From Prorocentrum cordatum (lineage: Eukaryota; Sar; Dinophyceae; Prorocentrales; Prorocentraceae), in NCBI GenBank assembly GCA_963575745.1, contig CAUYUJ010014564.1, forward strand, positions 1 through 64,000: a stretch of 64,000 nucleotides of DNA, in the 5' to 3' direction. The notes below the pieces were generated by a model that was given only the letters and a program-made list of their open reading frames with translations, was not told the origin of the DNA and ran no database searches. Positions within the stretch are counted from its first letter, which is position 1; each line of letters begins with the position of its first letter. Position numbers and translations under genes: made by a program. Of the stretch, positions 11,531-22,659 are shown in pieces.

Positions 11531-13015
11531 ATGGTGCTTTCGAAGACCCCTCGCTGGGGGGCAACGGACCAACCCTGCAGAGGCAGGACGTCGAGGCCAT
11601 CCGCCAGCTTGTCGAGAGAAGTCCCTTCGCGCCCATTCGCCCTCCTTCCCTTGTCAGCGAACCCGCCCGAGCGGACAGCGAACAGCAGCCGCTCCCTCTC
11701 GAAGCGCAGGCCTCGCCGGGGAAGGCGACTTACGCCCTGGCGCGAAAAACGGTGTCTGAGAACGTGCCTGCGCCCGGCGCGACCCACAGCGCTCCCACGT
11801 CTGGCGATAGTCTCGCGGCGACAGATGGGGGCGCGCCCGCGAACGAGGGCGGGCGCAGGTCCGAAGGCGAACGCCAGCGAGAGGGGCTTGTCCCCGCAGG
11901 CCACAGTGCAGCGTTCCTATCTGCCCCAGCTGCCAGCTGAGGCGACCCCGCCCCTGCCTGGCGGCCAACCGCGCGGCCCGCGCCGACCCGCGTGGCCCCG
12001 CCAGGCGTCCCTGTCCCAGTGGCCGCCGTGCCGCGCGACGCCATGGGCGACTTTGGCGGCGGGCTCAACCAGTCGGAACTGTCGCAGAGTAGCGAGCGAG
12101 AGCAGCATGCGGAGCAGGAGGCAGGAGAGCCCGATGAGCAGGAGTTGCCCGCCGCCCACGGGGAGGGCGCGGGAGTGGCGCCGGCGCAGGAATTGGAGCA
12201 TGGGCATGAGCAGGAACAGGCAACCACCCACCGCCACACTCCCCTGGCTGGCACTCCTCACTCTGGCCCCTCCCTCCCTGGCAATGGCGCGAGCTCGAGC
12301 GCCGAGGAGCGACGGCAGCGCGGCCGAAACGTTCCTGCAGCGCGTCTTCCTGGCAGCGGGTGGGCGCCTTGCCTGGCCTCCGACTGGCGACTTTCCAGCC
12401 TCCCCGCCGCCCCCGGGTCGAAACCTGGCCCCTGGCGACGCCGACCTCGCTGGCGGGTCTAGCGGGCGGCAGACGACGGGCGGCGGGCGCAGCAGCAGCA
12501 GCGGCAGAAGCAAGAGCAGCAGCAGCAGCAAACGCCGCGCCAAGGGCCAGCCGCTGACCACCCCGCCTTGGGAAGCGAGGCCCGCCGCGCGCCAATGGCC
12601 AGAACCCTCGGACCCCGACGCGGGACAGCAGTTGTGCAAAATCAAGATGAGCGGCGTCCAGTGGGGCCCCCCCGGGGAGACCCCTGGCAAGACGACGAAG
12701 CGGCTTCAAGTCACCTTGGGTGCGATGTTCGCAGGCGCCCGGCGCGCGTTCGCCGAGCAGCGCGCCAAAGGCGCGCTCGACCCGCTACGGCAAGACCAGC
12801 AAACTTGCTTCAACTTCCTGTGCTCCTTCCGCAGCCGCAACTGCGATGTGCCGGCCATGAGCGACGCGCTGGACCTCGGCGTTGACTGGGTTCAGCTGCG
12901 GCAGCGATACTTGAGTCGCAGTGGCGGCGCGGGCAAGGGGCGCCAGGTGGCGAGGGGTCGCGCTGGCAGCCGCGCTCCCAGAAAGGGCAAGAAGCAGTGG
13001 AAGGTCGTCAGATAG
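11531..13015 (+). CDS. Basic protein of unknown function within the satellite
   Basis: An open frame of up to 494 codons ends at 13015. I trust its last third most. From about 12480 it codes a Ser/Lys linker, then GVQWGPPGETPGKTTKRLQ, GAMFAGARRAFAEQRAKGAL, TCFNFLCSFRSRNCDVPAMS, LGVDWVQLRQRYLSRSGGAG and a strongly basic tail ending KGKKQWKVVR. This part has mixed, globular-like composition unlike the repeats on both sides. Its first part overlaps a decayed satellite copy near 11830, so the true start is unknown and a splice acceptor is possible. The tail suggests nucleic-acid binding, which is inference. No known family was recognised. It lies between the two satellite blocks and may belong to the unit that spread them. 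Confidence 0.4.
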   Translation: MVLSKTPRWGATDQPCRGRTSRPSASLSREVPSRPFALLPLSANPPERTANSSRSLSKRRPRRGRRLTPWREKRCLRTCLRPARPTALPRLAIVSRRQMGARPRTRAGAGPKANASERGLSPQATVQRSYLPQLPAEATPPLPGGQPRGPRRPAWPRQASLSQWPPCRATPWATLAAGSTSRNCRRVASESSMRSRRQESPMSRSCPPPTGRAREWRRRRNWSMGMSRNRQPPTATLPWLALLTLAPPSLAMARARAPRSDGSAAETFLQRVFLAAGGRLAWPPTGDFPASPPPPGRNLAPGDADLAGGSSGRQTTGGGRSSSSGRSKSSSSSKRRAKGQPLTTPPWEARPAARQWPEPSDPDAGQQLCKIKMSGVQWGPPGETPGKTTKRLQVTLGAMFAGARRAFAEQRAKGALDPLRQDQQTCFNFLCSFRSRNCDVPAMSDALDLGVDWVQLRQRYLSRSGGAGKGRQVARGRAGSRAPRKGKKQWKVVR

Positions 13016-13199
13016 CACTGCGGGCGCGCCCGCCCGTGTTTCGCCCTCGTCGCCCGCCGCCGCGTCTTTCCTGCCCCCCTCCGCCGCCTGCTGCTCGTTG
13101 GTTGCCCTGGCGCTTCTCGGCCGCCGCCCCCCTGCGCCTTCCGGGCGGCTGGCGCGGCCAGGGCGGTTCGCGCGCGCGCCCCCGCCGCGCGCCCGGGCC

Positions 13200-13985
13200 C
13201 GCGGGGTGGGGGCCCGTGTCGCGGCGGCGGCTGCGGCGCGAGCGGCCGCCTCCGCCGCCAGCGCCGCAAATGCCGCTGGCGCCGCGGGCGCCGTGCCGCT
13301 GACGCCGCGGGCGCTGCGCGCTGCGTACGCCGCGGGCACCGGGCCCGCGGGCGCCGCGGGCGCGCGGGCGCCGCGGGCGCCGCGGGCGCCGCCTGCGCCG
13401 CGGGCATCGCGGGCGCCTCGGGCGCCGCGCGCGTCGCGCGCGCCGCGGCGCCGAGGGCGCCGTTTGCGCTGCGGGCGCTGCGGGCGCCGCGGGCGTCGCG
13501 GGCGCCTCGGCGCCGCGGGCGCTGCGTGCGCTGCTGGCGCCGCCTGCGCCGCCTTCGCCGCCAGCGCCGCGGGCGCTGCGGGCGCCGCGGCGCCGCGGGG
13601 CGCCGCGGGCGCGGGGCGCGCGGGCGCCTCCAGCGCCCCGCGGGGCCGCGGGCGCTGTTGGCGCCGCCCGCGCCGCGGGCGCCGTGGGCGCCGCGGGCGC
13701 CGCGGGCGTTGCGGGCGCCGCGGGCGCCGCGGGCGCGCGGGCGCAGCGTGCGCCGCGGGCGCCTCCAGCGCCCCGCGGGGCCGCGGGCGCTGTTGGCGCC
13801 GCCCGCGCCGCGGGCGCCGTGGGCGCCGTGGGCGCCGCGGGCGTTGCGGGTGCCGCGGGCGCCGCCGCCGCCGCGGGCGCCGCGGGCGCCGCGGGCGCCG
13901 TGGGCGCCGCGGGCGCAGCGTGCGTCGCGGGCGCCGCGGGCGCCGACTGCGCCGCCAGCGCCGCCGGCGCCCGCGCCGGGACTTC
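13200..13985. repeat. (GCCGCGGGC)n array, Ala/Gly-coding
   Basis: Imperfect 9-bp units GCCGCGGGC fill nearly 800 bp. A larger direct duplication of about 136 bp is visible: 13623-13700 is repeated at 13759-13836, starting GGGCGCCTCCAGCGCCCCGC. Any frame reads as Ala/Gly, Arg/Gly or Pro/Ala. It could encode a collagen-like or antifreeze-like Ala-rich stretch, but equal openness on both strands argues against a gene. Confidence 0.9.
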
Positions 13986-13989
13986 TAGG

Positions 13990-16300
13990 AAACAGTGTCG
14001 TGCCAGTTAACATGCCGAGAAATGCAGTCGAAAGCGCGCTCCCTCCTGGAGACAGTGTCGCGGCGATAGCTGGGGGTGCTGCAGAGGGCGCGCCCGCGCT
14101 CGGAGACGTTCCCCCCAATTCAGACACTCAGGAATTTATATCCGAAAGTGCGGGGTGTAGCTGCGAAAGTCCTTTGGGGGAGCTCGAGGCCGATCAGGTG
14201 GTCGTTTGCCGTTGTGCGTCGGCCCCTCCCGCTCCTGGAGACTGGCAGGCGGGCCCCCGCAGTGCTCCTCGCTCCAATCTGCGTCCCTGGGGCAGGTTCG
14301 CGGAGGAGGCCTGAAATGCGCTCGTGAGCGCGCCCCTTCCTGGAGACAGTTTCGCCGCGATGGTTGGGGGTGCCCGGGGCGCTGCAGAGGGCGCGCCCGC
14401 GCTCGGAGACGCTCCTCAGAATTGTGACAGTCAGGCTTTTGTTTCCGAAAGTGCAGCCTTCAGCTGCAACAGTCCTTTGGGCGACGAAACGCATCCCCGC
14501 CGGCCGCTCCGTCAGCGCCCCTGGGGCAGGCTCGCGGAGGAACCCGCCGACGCCGCCCCTCCTGGAGACAGCTTCGTGGCGATGGCCAGGGGTGCTGCAG
14601 AGGGCGCGCCCGCGCTCGGAGACGCCCCCCCTCTATTCAGACATTCAGGAATTTGCGTCCGAAAGTGCGGCCTTCAGCTGCAGAGGTATTTTGGGGGAGC
14701 TCGAGACTGTTCTGGCGGTCGTTTGCCGCGTGCTCCTCGCTCCTATCGGCGCCCCTGGGGCAGGTTCGCGGAGGAGGCCGGAACGCGCTCGAACGCGCGC
14801 CCCCTCCTGGACACGGTATCGCGGCGATGGTTGGGGGTGCCCAGGGCGCTGCAGAGGGCGCGCCCGCGCTCGGAGACGTTCCTCGGGCAATTGTGGCAGT
14901 CGGGATTTTGTTTCCGAAAGTGCAGCTCGCCTGCGACGGTCAGCGGACAGGTCTGGCAGTGCGACAGAACAGTCGGACACCCCTTCGGCCCCATGCTCCT
15001 ATCAGCGTTCCGGGGGCAGCTGTGCGGCGGGGGCCGGAAACGCGCTCGACGGCGCCGCCCCCCGTGGACGCAGGGCCCCGGCGACGGTCGGGTGCGCTGC
15101 AGAGGGCGCGCCCGCGCTTGGAGGCGCTCCTCGCAATATTGAGTTTCAGGAGTGAAGTGCGGCCGTCGGCTGCAGCTGTCCTCAGGGAGAGGAACGCGCG
15201 GTCGTCTGCCGCAGATTGTCGCCCCCCCCTCCTGGAGACCGGCAAGCGGGCGCTCGTGCGGCCCCTCGCTCCTATCAGCGCCCCTGGGGCAGCAGTGCGG
15301 TGGAGGCGGGAGAGGCGCTCGACAGCGCGCCCCTTCCTGGAGACAGCGCCCTGGCGTCGCTGCAGAGGGCGCGCCCGCGCTCGGAGACGCCCCTCGCCCA
15401 ATAGAGACTCAGGGGTCTGTTCCGGGAAGCGCGGCCACAAGCTGCATTGCCTTACGGGAAAGCTCGAGAGCGTGCGCGTGGTCGTCTGCCGCGCGGCCGT
15501 TTGCTGCGGCGATCCCCAGGGGGAGCTTGGGGGCGAACGCGTGGTCGCCCGCGGCAGCTTGTCGCCCCCTCCCCCTCCAGGGGGCCGGCAGGTGGGCGCC
15601 CATTCGGCCTGTCGCTCCTATCGGCGCCCCCGGGGCAGCGGCGCGGTGGTGGCCGGAGAGGCGCTCGGCAGCGCAGTCCTTCTTCGAAGCGATATTCTGG
15701 CGATTGGATCGCTGCAGAGGGCGCGCCCGCGCTTGGATACGTTTCCCGCAAAAACGCGCTTCAGGGGTGTGTGTCGGGAAGCGTGGCCGTTAGCTGCAAC
15801 GGTCTCCAGGGAGCGCCCGAGAGTGAACAGCAGCAGTGCGGCGGAGGCTGGAGAGGCGCTCGACAGCGCGCCCCCTCCTGGACACAGGGCCACGGCGACA
15901 GTTGGGGGTGGTGCTGAGGGCGCGCCCGCGCTCGGAGGCTTTCCGCGCAATGTAGAGTCTCAGGAGTGTGCATTGGCATGTGCGGCCGTGAGCTGCAACA
16001 GTCTTCGGGGGGAGATCGAGAGCGAGCACGCCGTCTGCTTCAGCTGGTCGCTCCCCCCCCCCTCCTGGAGGCCGGCAAGCGGACGTCCCTGCGGCTCCTC
16101 GTCCCTGCCGGCGCCCTTGGAGCAGCGGTGCGGTGGTGGCCAGATGGGCGCTCGAGAGCTCGCCCCTTCTTGGAGGTGGGGCCGTGGCGGCGGGTGGGCG
16201 CGCTACAGATGGCGCGCCCGCGCCCGGGCGCGTGCCTCACAGGTTAGAGCCGCGGGGGTGTGTATCGGAAGTGCGGCCGTATGCTGCAGCGGTCTTCAGG
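13990..16300. repeat. ~291-bp satellite, block 2, more diverged
   Basis: The same GCAGAGGGCGCGCCCGCG anchor recurs at about 14080, 14385, 14598, 14848, 15098, 15360, 15713, 15915 and 16204, at 200-350 bp spacing. The units carry TCCTGGAGACAG and GTGGTCGTCTGCCGC words. They are more diverged and more variable in length than block 1, and I cannot see the A/B/C order. Overlapping frames of up to 627 codons here are by-products of the repeat. Confidence 0.88.
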
Positions 16301-18470
16301 GAGTGCTCGAGGGTGAACGCGCGGTCGTCTGCCGCAGGCAGCTCGTCGCCCCCGCCCCCCCTTGGGGCCGGCAGACGGGCGCCCGTGCGTCAGGGGCTTC
16401 GATCGATCGTTTGGTATACTTCAGTTCGTCACTTCAGTCCCGTTCCTTTCGCAGACAGTGTGACCGCCAGTCGCTTCCCTGGCAGTGCTCCCTGCGCAGT
16501 CACGCCCGCCGCTGGAGGATTCCCCCACTTGCTTGAAGATATGTTCTCGCGTTTGGGGTCGCGCAGCCGTTTGCCGCAGTCGCCCGCGCGCGCCCCCATC
16601 TCACCGGCCCCTCGCGTCCGGGCCCGGTCACCGCGCAGCGCTAGGCCAGCCCGCCGCCCTCCTGGAACAGGCCCCTGGCGCCGTCAATACTTGGCGCGAT
16701 GCCCATGCCGATGCGCGGCCTGCCCGTCTGCTGTAGCAGCGCTCGCTCCGGGTTCACCGCCCCTGGCCGCGGCGAGGTGCAGCCCCCCGCGGCTGGTCCA
16801 GTGTCGTCTGGTGACGGCCCTAGCACGGCGCCTGGCTCGGCCTCCCCGCCCTTGGGGGCCGGGCCCCCTGGCGCCGTCCGTGCCAGGTGCGCGGGCCCCC
16901 GCTGGGGCGGGGGCGACGTGTCTCGCGGCCTCGGCCGTTGGCTGTAGTTGTTTTCACCCTGGCTACTGCCCGGACCTGGCCACGGCCTGGCTCGGTTTCC
17001 TTGGCGCTGGCCCCTCTGCGTGACGTCTCCGGCTCGCGCCTTCCTCGGGCAGCCGGGCCCGCAGCGGCCTTGTTGGCCCTGGCTTCCTGCCCCCCCCTGT
17101 TCCACGCGCCCAACTTCCTCGTTGGCGCATGGGGCCCCCGAGTGCACGTGGTCCAGCCTGTGCCCCCCTGACCGTCGGCCGACTGCGTTGACTGCGCCCG
17201 CGGTTCCTGGCGGCGTGTCCACGGCGCTTTCCGTGTTTACTCGACCGCGTGCTTGCGGCGTGCACTTGTCCAGTTCCTGGTCAGTTCTTCTCAGATGTCG
17301 TCGACCTGGTTCGGGGGTGCGCGTGATTTCCTTTGATCCGTTGTCTCAGGTTCAGTTACGGTGTTGATCACATCCATCGTTTCCTTGGTACTCCGCTCTG
17401 CCGTTCGTGTTCACTCTGTCCACGGCTTGACGACAAGCGTCCGGATCAGTACCCCCTTCAGGAGTCTCGTTGTGTGCGACTTCGGTGGCGCCACTTCCAC
17501 GCGCTAGTCTCCTGGCCAGTGAGTTCTTCTTGGCCTAGCTGGTGTCAGCGTTCCTTCGTGATGGTGCTCCTGGCTTCATCCTGGTATTGCTCCCGCGCAA
17601 TTTTGGCTGCGCTCCAACCCTGGTTGGCTACTTATGCATGCGCTCGCTCCTGGACCTGGTTCCTGGCAGCTGCAGCCCGCGCCACCTCTCGCATCCGGTC
17701 CGCTCAGGTGCTGCGTTGGCCACCGGTTTGCCGGCGCGTTAGGCAAGTAGGTTCGCGCGTAGCCCGCCCGACCGTTGACGCTGCTGGCGCGCTCGCTTGC
17801 AGCTGCGACAAAAAATCGCCATCAGCGTCATTTTGGTTGCGCCTACTCGATGGTCGCCACCGGGATTTCCACGCCACCGGGTTGGGAGTGCCGCTCCTGG
17901 TGCAGTTCTGAGTGGCTGCCCGCGCGCTCGCTTCGCTTGTCCCTCTCTTTCTTGCTGCCTAGTCGCGGCCCAGCTAGTGATCGGACGGCTTTCGACTTGT
18001 TTCGCGAGCCCGCTGACCAAACAGTATCGCCACCAACCCATCCAGAAATAGTTCCGAGGCGAGTCTTCGTCATAAGGACAGCGGGATCAGCCCAAGCATG
18101 CTCTTCAAGTCGCCGGCTTTGTGCCCCCTGAAAGGCTTCCGAGTTTTTTTTATCTCTTCGAGCCCTTGCCTTTCGGAAACCTGTGCAGCCTCGCGGGCTT
18201 CTTTCGAGCCCTGGTGGGGCCTGTGGGGCCATGCCAGGAACACATATTTGAGCCCTACTAGGATGGAGTACCTTCGAGGGATTTTGTTGCACTCTTGGGT
18301 CCAAGCTCCATCGGTCCAGCATCAAGTCTGCTTGCACGGCACAGTTTCAGCTGTAGTGCAGAATGATTCGCGTAAAGCTGATGCTACGTTTCAAGTTTTT
18401 TTGTTTTTTTTTTTTTGTTTTTCCACATTCGTCTCCTACGCACCTCCGGGGGTATGACTTCTTGCTTGCT
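16300..18470. other. Region without a recognised gene
   Basis: GC content falls gradually and CCTGG words decay, as if old satellite copies fade out to about 17.9 kb. No domain, exon or RNA was recognised. At 18397-18422 there is a T-rich tract and at 18460-18482 a (TTGC)n run just before exon candidate 3. Confidence 0.4.
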
Positions 18471-18514
18471 TGCTTGCTGTGCTCCTCCCTGTGGCGCCGA
18501 CGCCAGCCCCAGAG

Positions 18515-18589
18515 GACATCGTCAATGGTAACAAGAACGACACCGCTCAGGTCAAGCGCATCGTGCTTGCTTGCGAGCGCGACATGGAG
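18515..18589 (+). CDS. Exon candidate 3 of a coiled-coil gene
   Basis: Begins after CCCCAGAG and codes DIVNGNKNDTAQVKRIVLAC then ERDME, ending at a GC donor (GAG|GCTTGG). It is 75 bases, phase 0 at both ends, and follows a pyrimidine-rich stretch. Its 5' phase fits the phase-0 end of candidate 2. The helical, charged composition matches the other candidates. Confidence 0.45.
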
Positions 18590-18911
18590 GCTTGGCACTC
18601 ACCCCAGCCTTGCCCAGATATTGCGTGTCACGAGAAGAACGCAAGTCGGCTGTGTTTCCGTCCTTCTGGGTCTCTGGGGGCCCGTTCGGGCCCTGGGGCC
18701 GTCAAAGAACTGCCCCGGATGAAGAACTGGTCCCGGGGAGGGGGTCGGGAGTTTGGAGGCCCACGCCACGAAACGATTGTGACGGCGAAGGTCCGGGCCT
18801 GCTTTCTATCCTCCTCCGTCCCTTTTCCTCCGCCCCATCATCTGGGCTGCTGGTAATGATGTGGGGGGTGGGCCAGTACTGATTCGTCGCCGGGCCCGTG
18901 CTTTCTCGCAG

Positions 18912-19050
18912 ATTGGACGCACCAGACCACTTGGCTTTGTCAAACCTCCGGCAGTGTCAGCGCATAGCTGAGAGGAAGAGGTTGAATTTGGAAACGCGCC
19001 AGCTGGTGCAGATGACCCGCATTCCAGGACCAAGCCCGGTTCGCAAAAAG
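18912..19050 (+). CDS. Exon candidate 4 of a coiled-coil gene
   Basis: Follows a good acceptor (CTTTCTCGCAG) and ends at AAAAAG|GTTGAT, a GT donor. It codes LDAPDHLALSNLRQCQRIAE followed by RKRLNLETRQLVQMTR and a short Pro/Lys tail. It is strongly helical with Leu/Ile at heptad positions. Its one-base lead does not match the phase-0 end of candidate 3, so an unseen exon or another donor is needed between them. Confidence 0.5.
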
Positions 19051-19157
19051 GTTGATCTTCATATCCTGTTTGGGTTCTTTCTTACTAGCGTGATGCTTCC
19101 ACCTCCTCCCCTCACCTCCCTCCTCTTACCCAAACTTACCAGGCTAATCATGTTCAG

Positions 19158-19312
19158 ATCCACTCATGACCCAGACTGACTCATACCCAGACTCATTCAC
19201 ACTCAGACTCACTCACACTCAGATCCTCTCACACTCACGCCCACTCACACTCAGACCCACTCACTTTCAGGCTCACTCACATGGAGACTCGTCCATGTTC
19301 AGACTTACTGCT
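19158..19312. repeat. CTCACACTCAGA minisatellite
   Basis: Short units built from CACTCAGACTCACT recur about ten times. A smaller cluster of the same words is at 20575-20655. Confidence 0.85.
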
Positions 19313-19334
19313 CACAAGCAGGTAGACGTGTCTG

Positions 19335-19495
19335 TTTTTAGAGCGCCACGATCACCGCGGCGCAACGGGCATCGCGCTCGGGCTTCCCGTTGGGGAGCCG
19401 ACTGGGATGGCATCACGGGCACGTCCGCGCCCAGAAGAGCAGGACCTCTCAGGCAGAGTTGCCGTTTCTGAGGTCGGCGTGGCTCCTGCTGGAGC
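19335..19495. repeat. Diverged direct repeat, copy 1 (copy 2 at 19785-19930)
   Basis: Shared landmarks in the same order are GGCATCGCGCTCG, CCCGTTGGGGAGC / CCCAAGGGGGAGC, GTCCGCGCCCAG / GTTCGCACCCAG, and CTCAGGCAGAGTTGCCG / CGCAGGCAGAATGGCCG. The copies are about 450 bp apart and the MITE at 19573 lies between them. Confidence 0.75.
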
Positions 19496-19572
19496 CCCGT
19501 GATCCCGTGATCACCGCGAGTGATGCAGCAGACGCCGAGCTCGGGCCTGCCGAGGGAGAGTCGATCGTAATG

Positions 19573-19732
19573 TTAAGTCGGTCTTGTCCCTCTACAGAAT
19601 GAATATTCAGAGATAGTCAAAAAATAGTTTTGGGGCGGTTTTGTCAGCATCTTTGGCAATTTTGAACTATTTTTTTGACTACTTCTAATTCTTCGTCCAG
19701 AACCCGCCTGTAGGGGAACACACCCGACCTAA
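19573..19732. mobile_element. Palindromic MITE, copy 1
   Basis: The left end TTAAGTCGGTCTTGTCCCTC and the reverse complement of the right end (TTAGGTCGGGTGTGTTCCCC) are alike. The inverted repeat continues inside: TAGTCAAAAAATAG at about 19614 pairs with CTATTTTTTTGACTA at about 19667. The element is about 160 bp, noncoding, and bounded by TTA/TAA. It shares ends with copies at 40496/42267, 48829 and 53842. The transposase source is not in the window. Confidence 0.85.
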
Positions 19733-20054
19733 TCGTGATGGTGGTAGCACAGGCACGTTGGCTCCCAGGGGTGCACTTGTCCAGTTTCAGGGCCCCATGA
19801 TGTCTGCGATGTAGCTGGCATCGCGCTCGAACCTCCCAAGGGGGAGCTGGCCGGTGTGCTATCACCTTCACGTTCGCACCCAGTCTGGTGTGACCTCGCA
19901 GGCAGAATGGCCGCTTTTGGAGCGTCGACGTGCGCTCCCTCTCTCGTCCTCTCTCGTCCCTCGTCCCTCCTCCTCCCTTCCTCGTCCTCCAGGCCCGAAG
20001 CAGGGCGAAAACACGCGGTGTGAACTTGTTTGGACGGAGGACAAGTTGTTCCAG

Positions 20055-20099
20055 ATCGTTTCAGAGCGCTCTCAGAGCCTTCCGGCACGCTTTGAAAAG
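20055..20099 (+). CDS. Exon candidate 5 of a coiled-coil gene
   Basis: A 45-base phase-0 segment after TTGTTCCAG, ending at a GC donor (AAAAG|GCCGCT). It codes IVSERSQSLPARFEK. This is the shortest candidate and the evidence is the splice-like ends and phase only. Confidence 0.3.
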
Positions 20100-20249
20100 G
20101 CCGCTGCGCCCGTACATCTTCCAGAGCCGCCAGATCTCAGAGAGCCCCCATTTGTCCTGGCTTCGTCTTACAGGGTCTCAGGGAATAGCGACGGTGGCGG
20201 CGGCGACGACGTCGTCGGCGGCGGCTCCTCGTCATTAGGAGGCCACAGA

Positions 20250-20510
20250 GGCTTCCAGGATGCCTCGAGGATCTCCAGGAGGCTCTCGGAGGCCACAGGG
20301 GGGCCGAGAGAGACCCCGGGAGGCCGAGGGAGGCCCCAGGAGGCCCAGGGAGACCCCAGGAGGCCCCTGAGGAGCCCAGGAGGCCCCCAGCATTCTCCAG
20401 GAGGCGCCAGGAGGCCCAAGACAGGGCCCGAGGAAGGCGTCGGACGCCTCAGGATTCCGAGGGCTACCCAGCGGGGCCGAAGGAGGCCCAGGAAGTCCCT
20501 GGATGCCTTC
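20250..20510. repeat. AGGCCCAGGAGGCCYC degenerate repeat
   Basis: Imperfect 10-20 bp units of AGGAGGCC type, related in composition to those at 2683, 43140 and 52500. There is no gene. Confidence 0.75.
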
Positions 20511-21059
20511 ACTCGTTCTCAGATCCTCAGGCAGGGAATCTCTCTCGCGCTGCGCTCGCGCTCAGACCCACTCCATCCCTAGTCACGCACGCGCACTCAC
20601 TCATACTCAGACTCACCCGCACGTCTTACTCACGTTCAGGCCCACTCGGACGCCGATAAAGAACATTGCGTGTGAACGAGATGCGCGTATGCGGATGTCC
20701 GCGTCTAGTGTTTCTACGTTTTATTCAGTTGTTATTGCCCCTGCTCGTCCTTATGTTCACCTCCTCCGTCCCTCCCTTTCTCTATAGCGTTCAAGCATCT
20801 CGGGCATCCTCCCTCTTCATCATTTCCCTCCTTCCGCCCCTCCCGCATTCCTCTCCTCACTAGTCTCCTCGTCGTCCTCGTCGTCGTCGTCATGTTATTG
20901 ACTCTTCTTTTTCCCGTCTTCACTCGCTTACCTCTCGACCTCACCTCTTTAATGTCCATACCAAGTTTCGCACTCGCAGAACTCATTATTCTGTCATCGG
21001 CTCCTCTGGCTCATGCTCCGACCCCTTCTTCGCCTCCTACTTGCGGGCATCAACGCCAG

Positions 21060-21106
21060 GACTTCACAGCTGCCATGGACGCCGTGAATGTAGATCTCGA
21101 CGAGAT
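21060..21106 (+). CDS. Exon candidate 6 of a coiled-coil gene
   Basis: Follows CAACGCCAG and codes DFTAAMDAVNVDLDEMRARV, with methionine, valine and leucine in heptad spacing. The exact 3' end is open: a GC donor at 21107 leaves two extra bases, which suits the one-base lead of candidate 7; a GT donor at 21116 is the alternative. Confidence 0.45.
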
Positions 21107-21299
21107 GCGTGCGCGGGTGGACTCGACGCACTCTATCATCACTTCGAGGCCCAACGTGCTTCTTCTCTTCCTCTCGCTTGGCTCTCTTTCGCCTCATCAT
21201 CTTGCCTCCGCGTCGATCCAGATGACTGCGTGTGTGTCACAGTCTTCCTCTGTTCCTTCTGTTCCCAATCTTCCTGTGTGTTTGGTCCTGGTCTTCAGT

Positions 21300-21512
21300 C
21301 CGCAGCGCCGCGTTCCATATCCTCCTTCGCCTTCGCCTTCTCCTGCTCCTTCTCCTTTTCCTTTTCCTTCTCCTCATCCTCCTCCTCTCTCGCTCCCCAT
21401 CCCCCCCTTCTCCCCTTCCCCCTCCTCCTCCTCCTCCTCCGCCTCCTCCTCCTCTTGCTCCTCCGCCTCTTGCTCCTCCTCCTCCTCCTCCTCGTCCTGC
21501 CCTCGCTCATCT
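21300..21512. repeat. Pyrimidine tract, (CTC)n/(CTCCTT)n
   Basis: About 200 bp of nearly pure pyrimidine on the + strand. Frames reading Pro/Ser/Leu here are artefacts. Confidence 0.9.
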
Positions 21513-21947
21513 CGGCACACCCCTCACACATTGCGTGCCTGCCAGGGAGATCCACCTACGGCCCCAGTGGGGTCTTCTACATGGCGTCCCCGTGCCAAGT
21601 TCCCCCCGCTCCCTCTGCCCACCCCCTACACACACCACACGTTCCGTGCCCCCACAGGGAGCTCCGCCTATGGCCCCAGCGAGGGTGTCCACATGACGTC
21701 CCCGCGCCCATCTCGGCACACACCTCGCACCTCTCGTGCCCCCCACAGAGAGCTCCACCTGCGGCCCCAGTCGGGGGGATCCACATGACGTCACCGACCC
21801 CACTTCGGCACACCCTCCCACACGTTTCGCCCCCCCACAGGGAGCTCCACCTATGGCCCCAGTGGGGGTGTCCACGGGGTGTCCACATTGCGTCCCCGCG
21901 CGCTGGGTGTCCGTTCAAGGTGCTCGAAAGTCGGTGTTCGCAGCCCG

Positions 21948-22074
21948 CATCTTCTTCGACACAGAGAACAAATGGAGCAAACGGCCGTTGAACTGGACGC
22001 CGTGGTTCCGGACAGAAATCAGAAGATTTGTAGGGCGACCTCGTCTTAGATGGCGGGATTCGCTGGATGCGTGA
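21948..22074 (+). pseudogene. Fragment of a non-LTR reverse transcriptase C-terminus
   Basis: Codes FFDTENKWSKRPLNWTPWF then RTEIRRFVGRPRLRWRDSLD before a TGA. The string GRPRLRWRDSL is typical of the region after the RT domain in many LINE-type proteins. Nothing upstream continues it, so it is a dead 3' piece. It sits inside the 107-bp repeat. Confidence 0.55.
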
Positions 22075-22547
22075 GCGGCTCTCCATGCACGCGTATCACC
22101 TGATGCACTTTTCCTACTTGCTATGTGCACGTCTGCCCCTCAGGGGATCGCTCCGGCTACTGGAGCTGGCACGCAGATTTCCAGTCCGGTCCTTGCCCGC
22201 ACATGCTATCCAGGAGTGGACAACCCCCCCCCTCTGACGCGTCGGTTCGTGAATTGTCCGTTTTCGGTTCTCGAGAGGGCGCCGCGGCCGTCATTTTCGA
22301 AGCCTGCGCCCGCCAGGTTTGGGCCGGGGGTTCTGTCCATCCCCGAGTGTTGCATGCCCCCCCAACAGGGAGCTTCACCTGTGGCCCCAGGCGTGGTGTC
22401 CACACGGCGTCCCCTTGCACAGTTCGTCACGTCCCTCACGCGGTTCCTGCCTCCCCGGGGGGCTCCATCTACGCTCCCCGTGGGATGCCGTCCCCACGCT
22501 CAGTTTGGCACATTCCCCGCACGGTTCCTGCCTCCCAGGTCCCTCTT

Positions 22548-22655
22548 TCGTTCTCTCTCTCTCTCTCTCTCTCTTTTCTCTCCCCCCTCCCCCTCCCTCT
22601 CTCTCTCTCTCTCTCTCTTTTTTTGTTCTCTCTCTCTCTCTCTCTCTCTCCGTCT
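22548..22655. repeat. (CT)n/(TC)n microsatellite
   Basis: Two CT runs separated by CCCCCCTCCCC and a T-run. It directly precedes the ATGTAT-type block. Confidence 0.95.
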
Positions 22656-22659
22656 ACAC

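Noticed and set aside
14653-16536. 627-codon frame on the + strand
   Set aside because: It crosses ten diverged satellite units, and overlapping frames of similar length exist on both strands.
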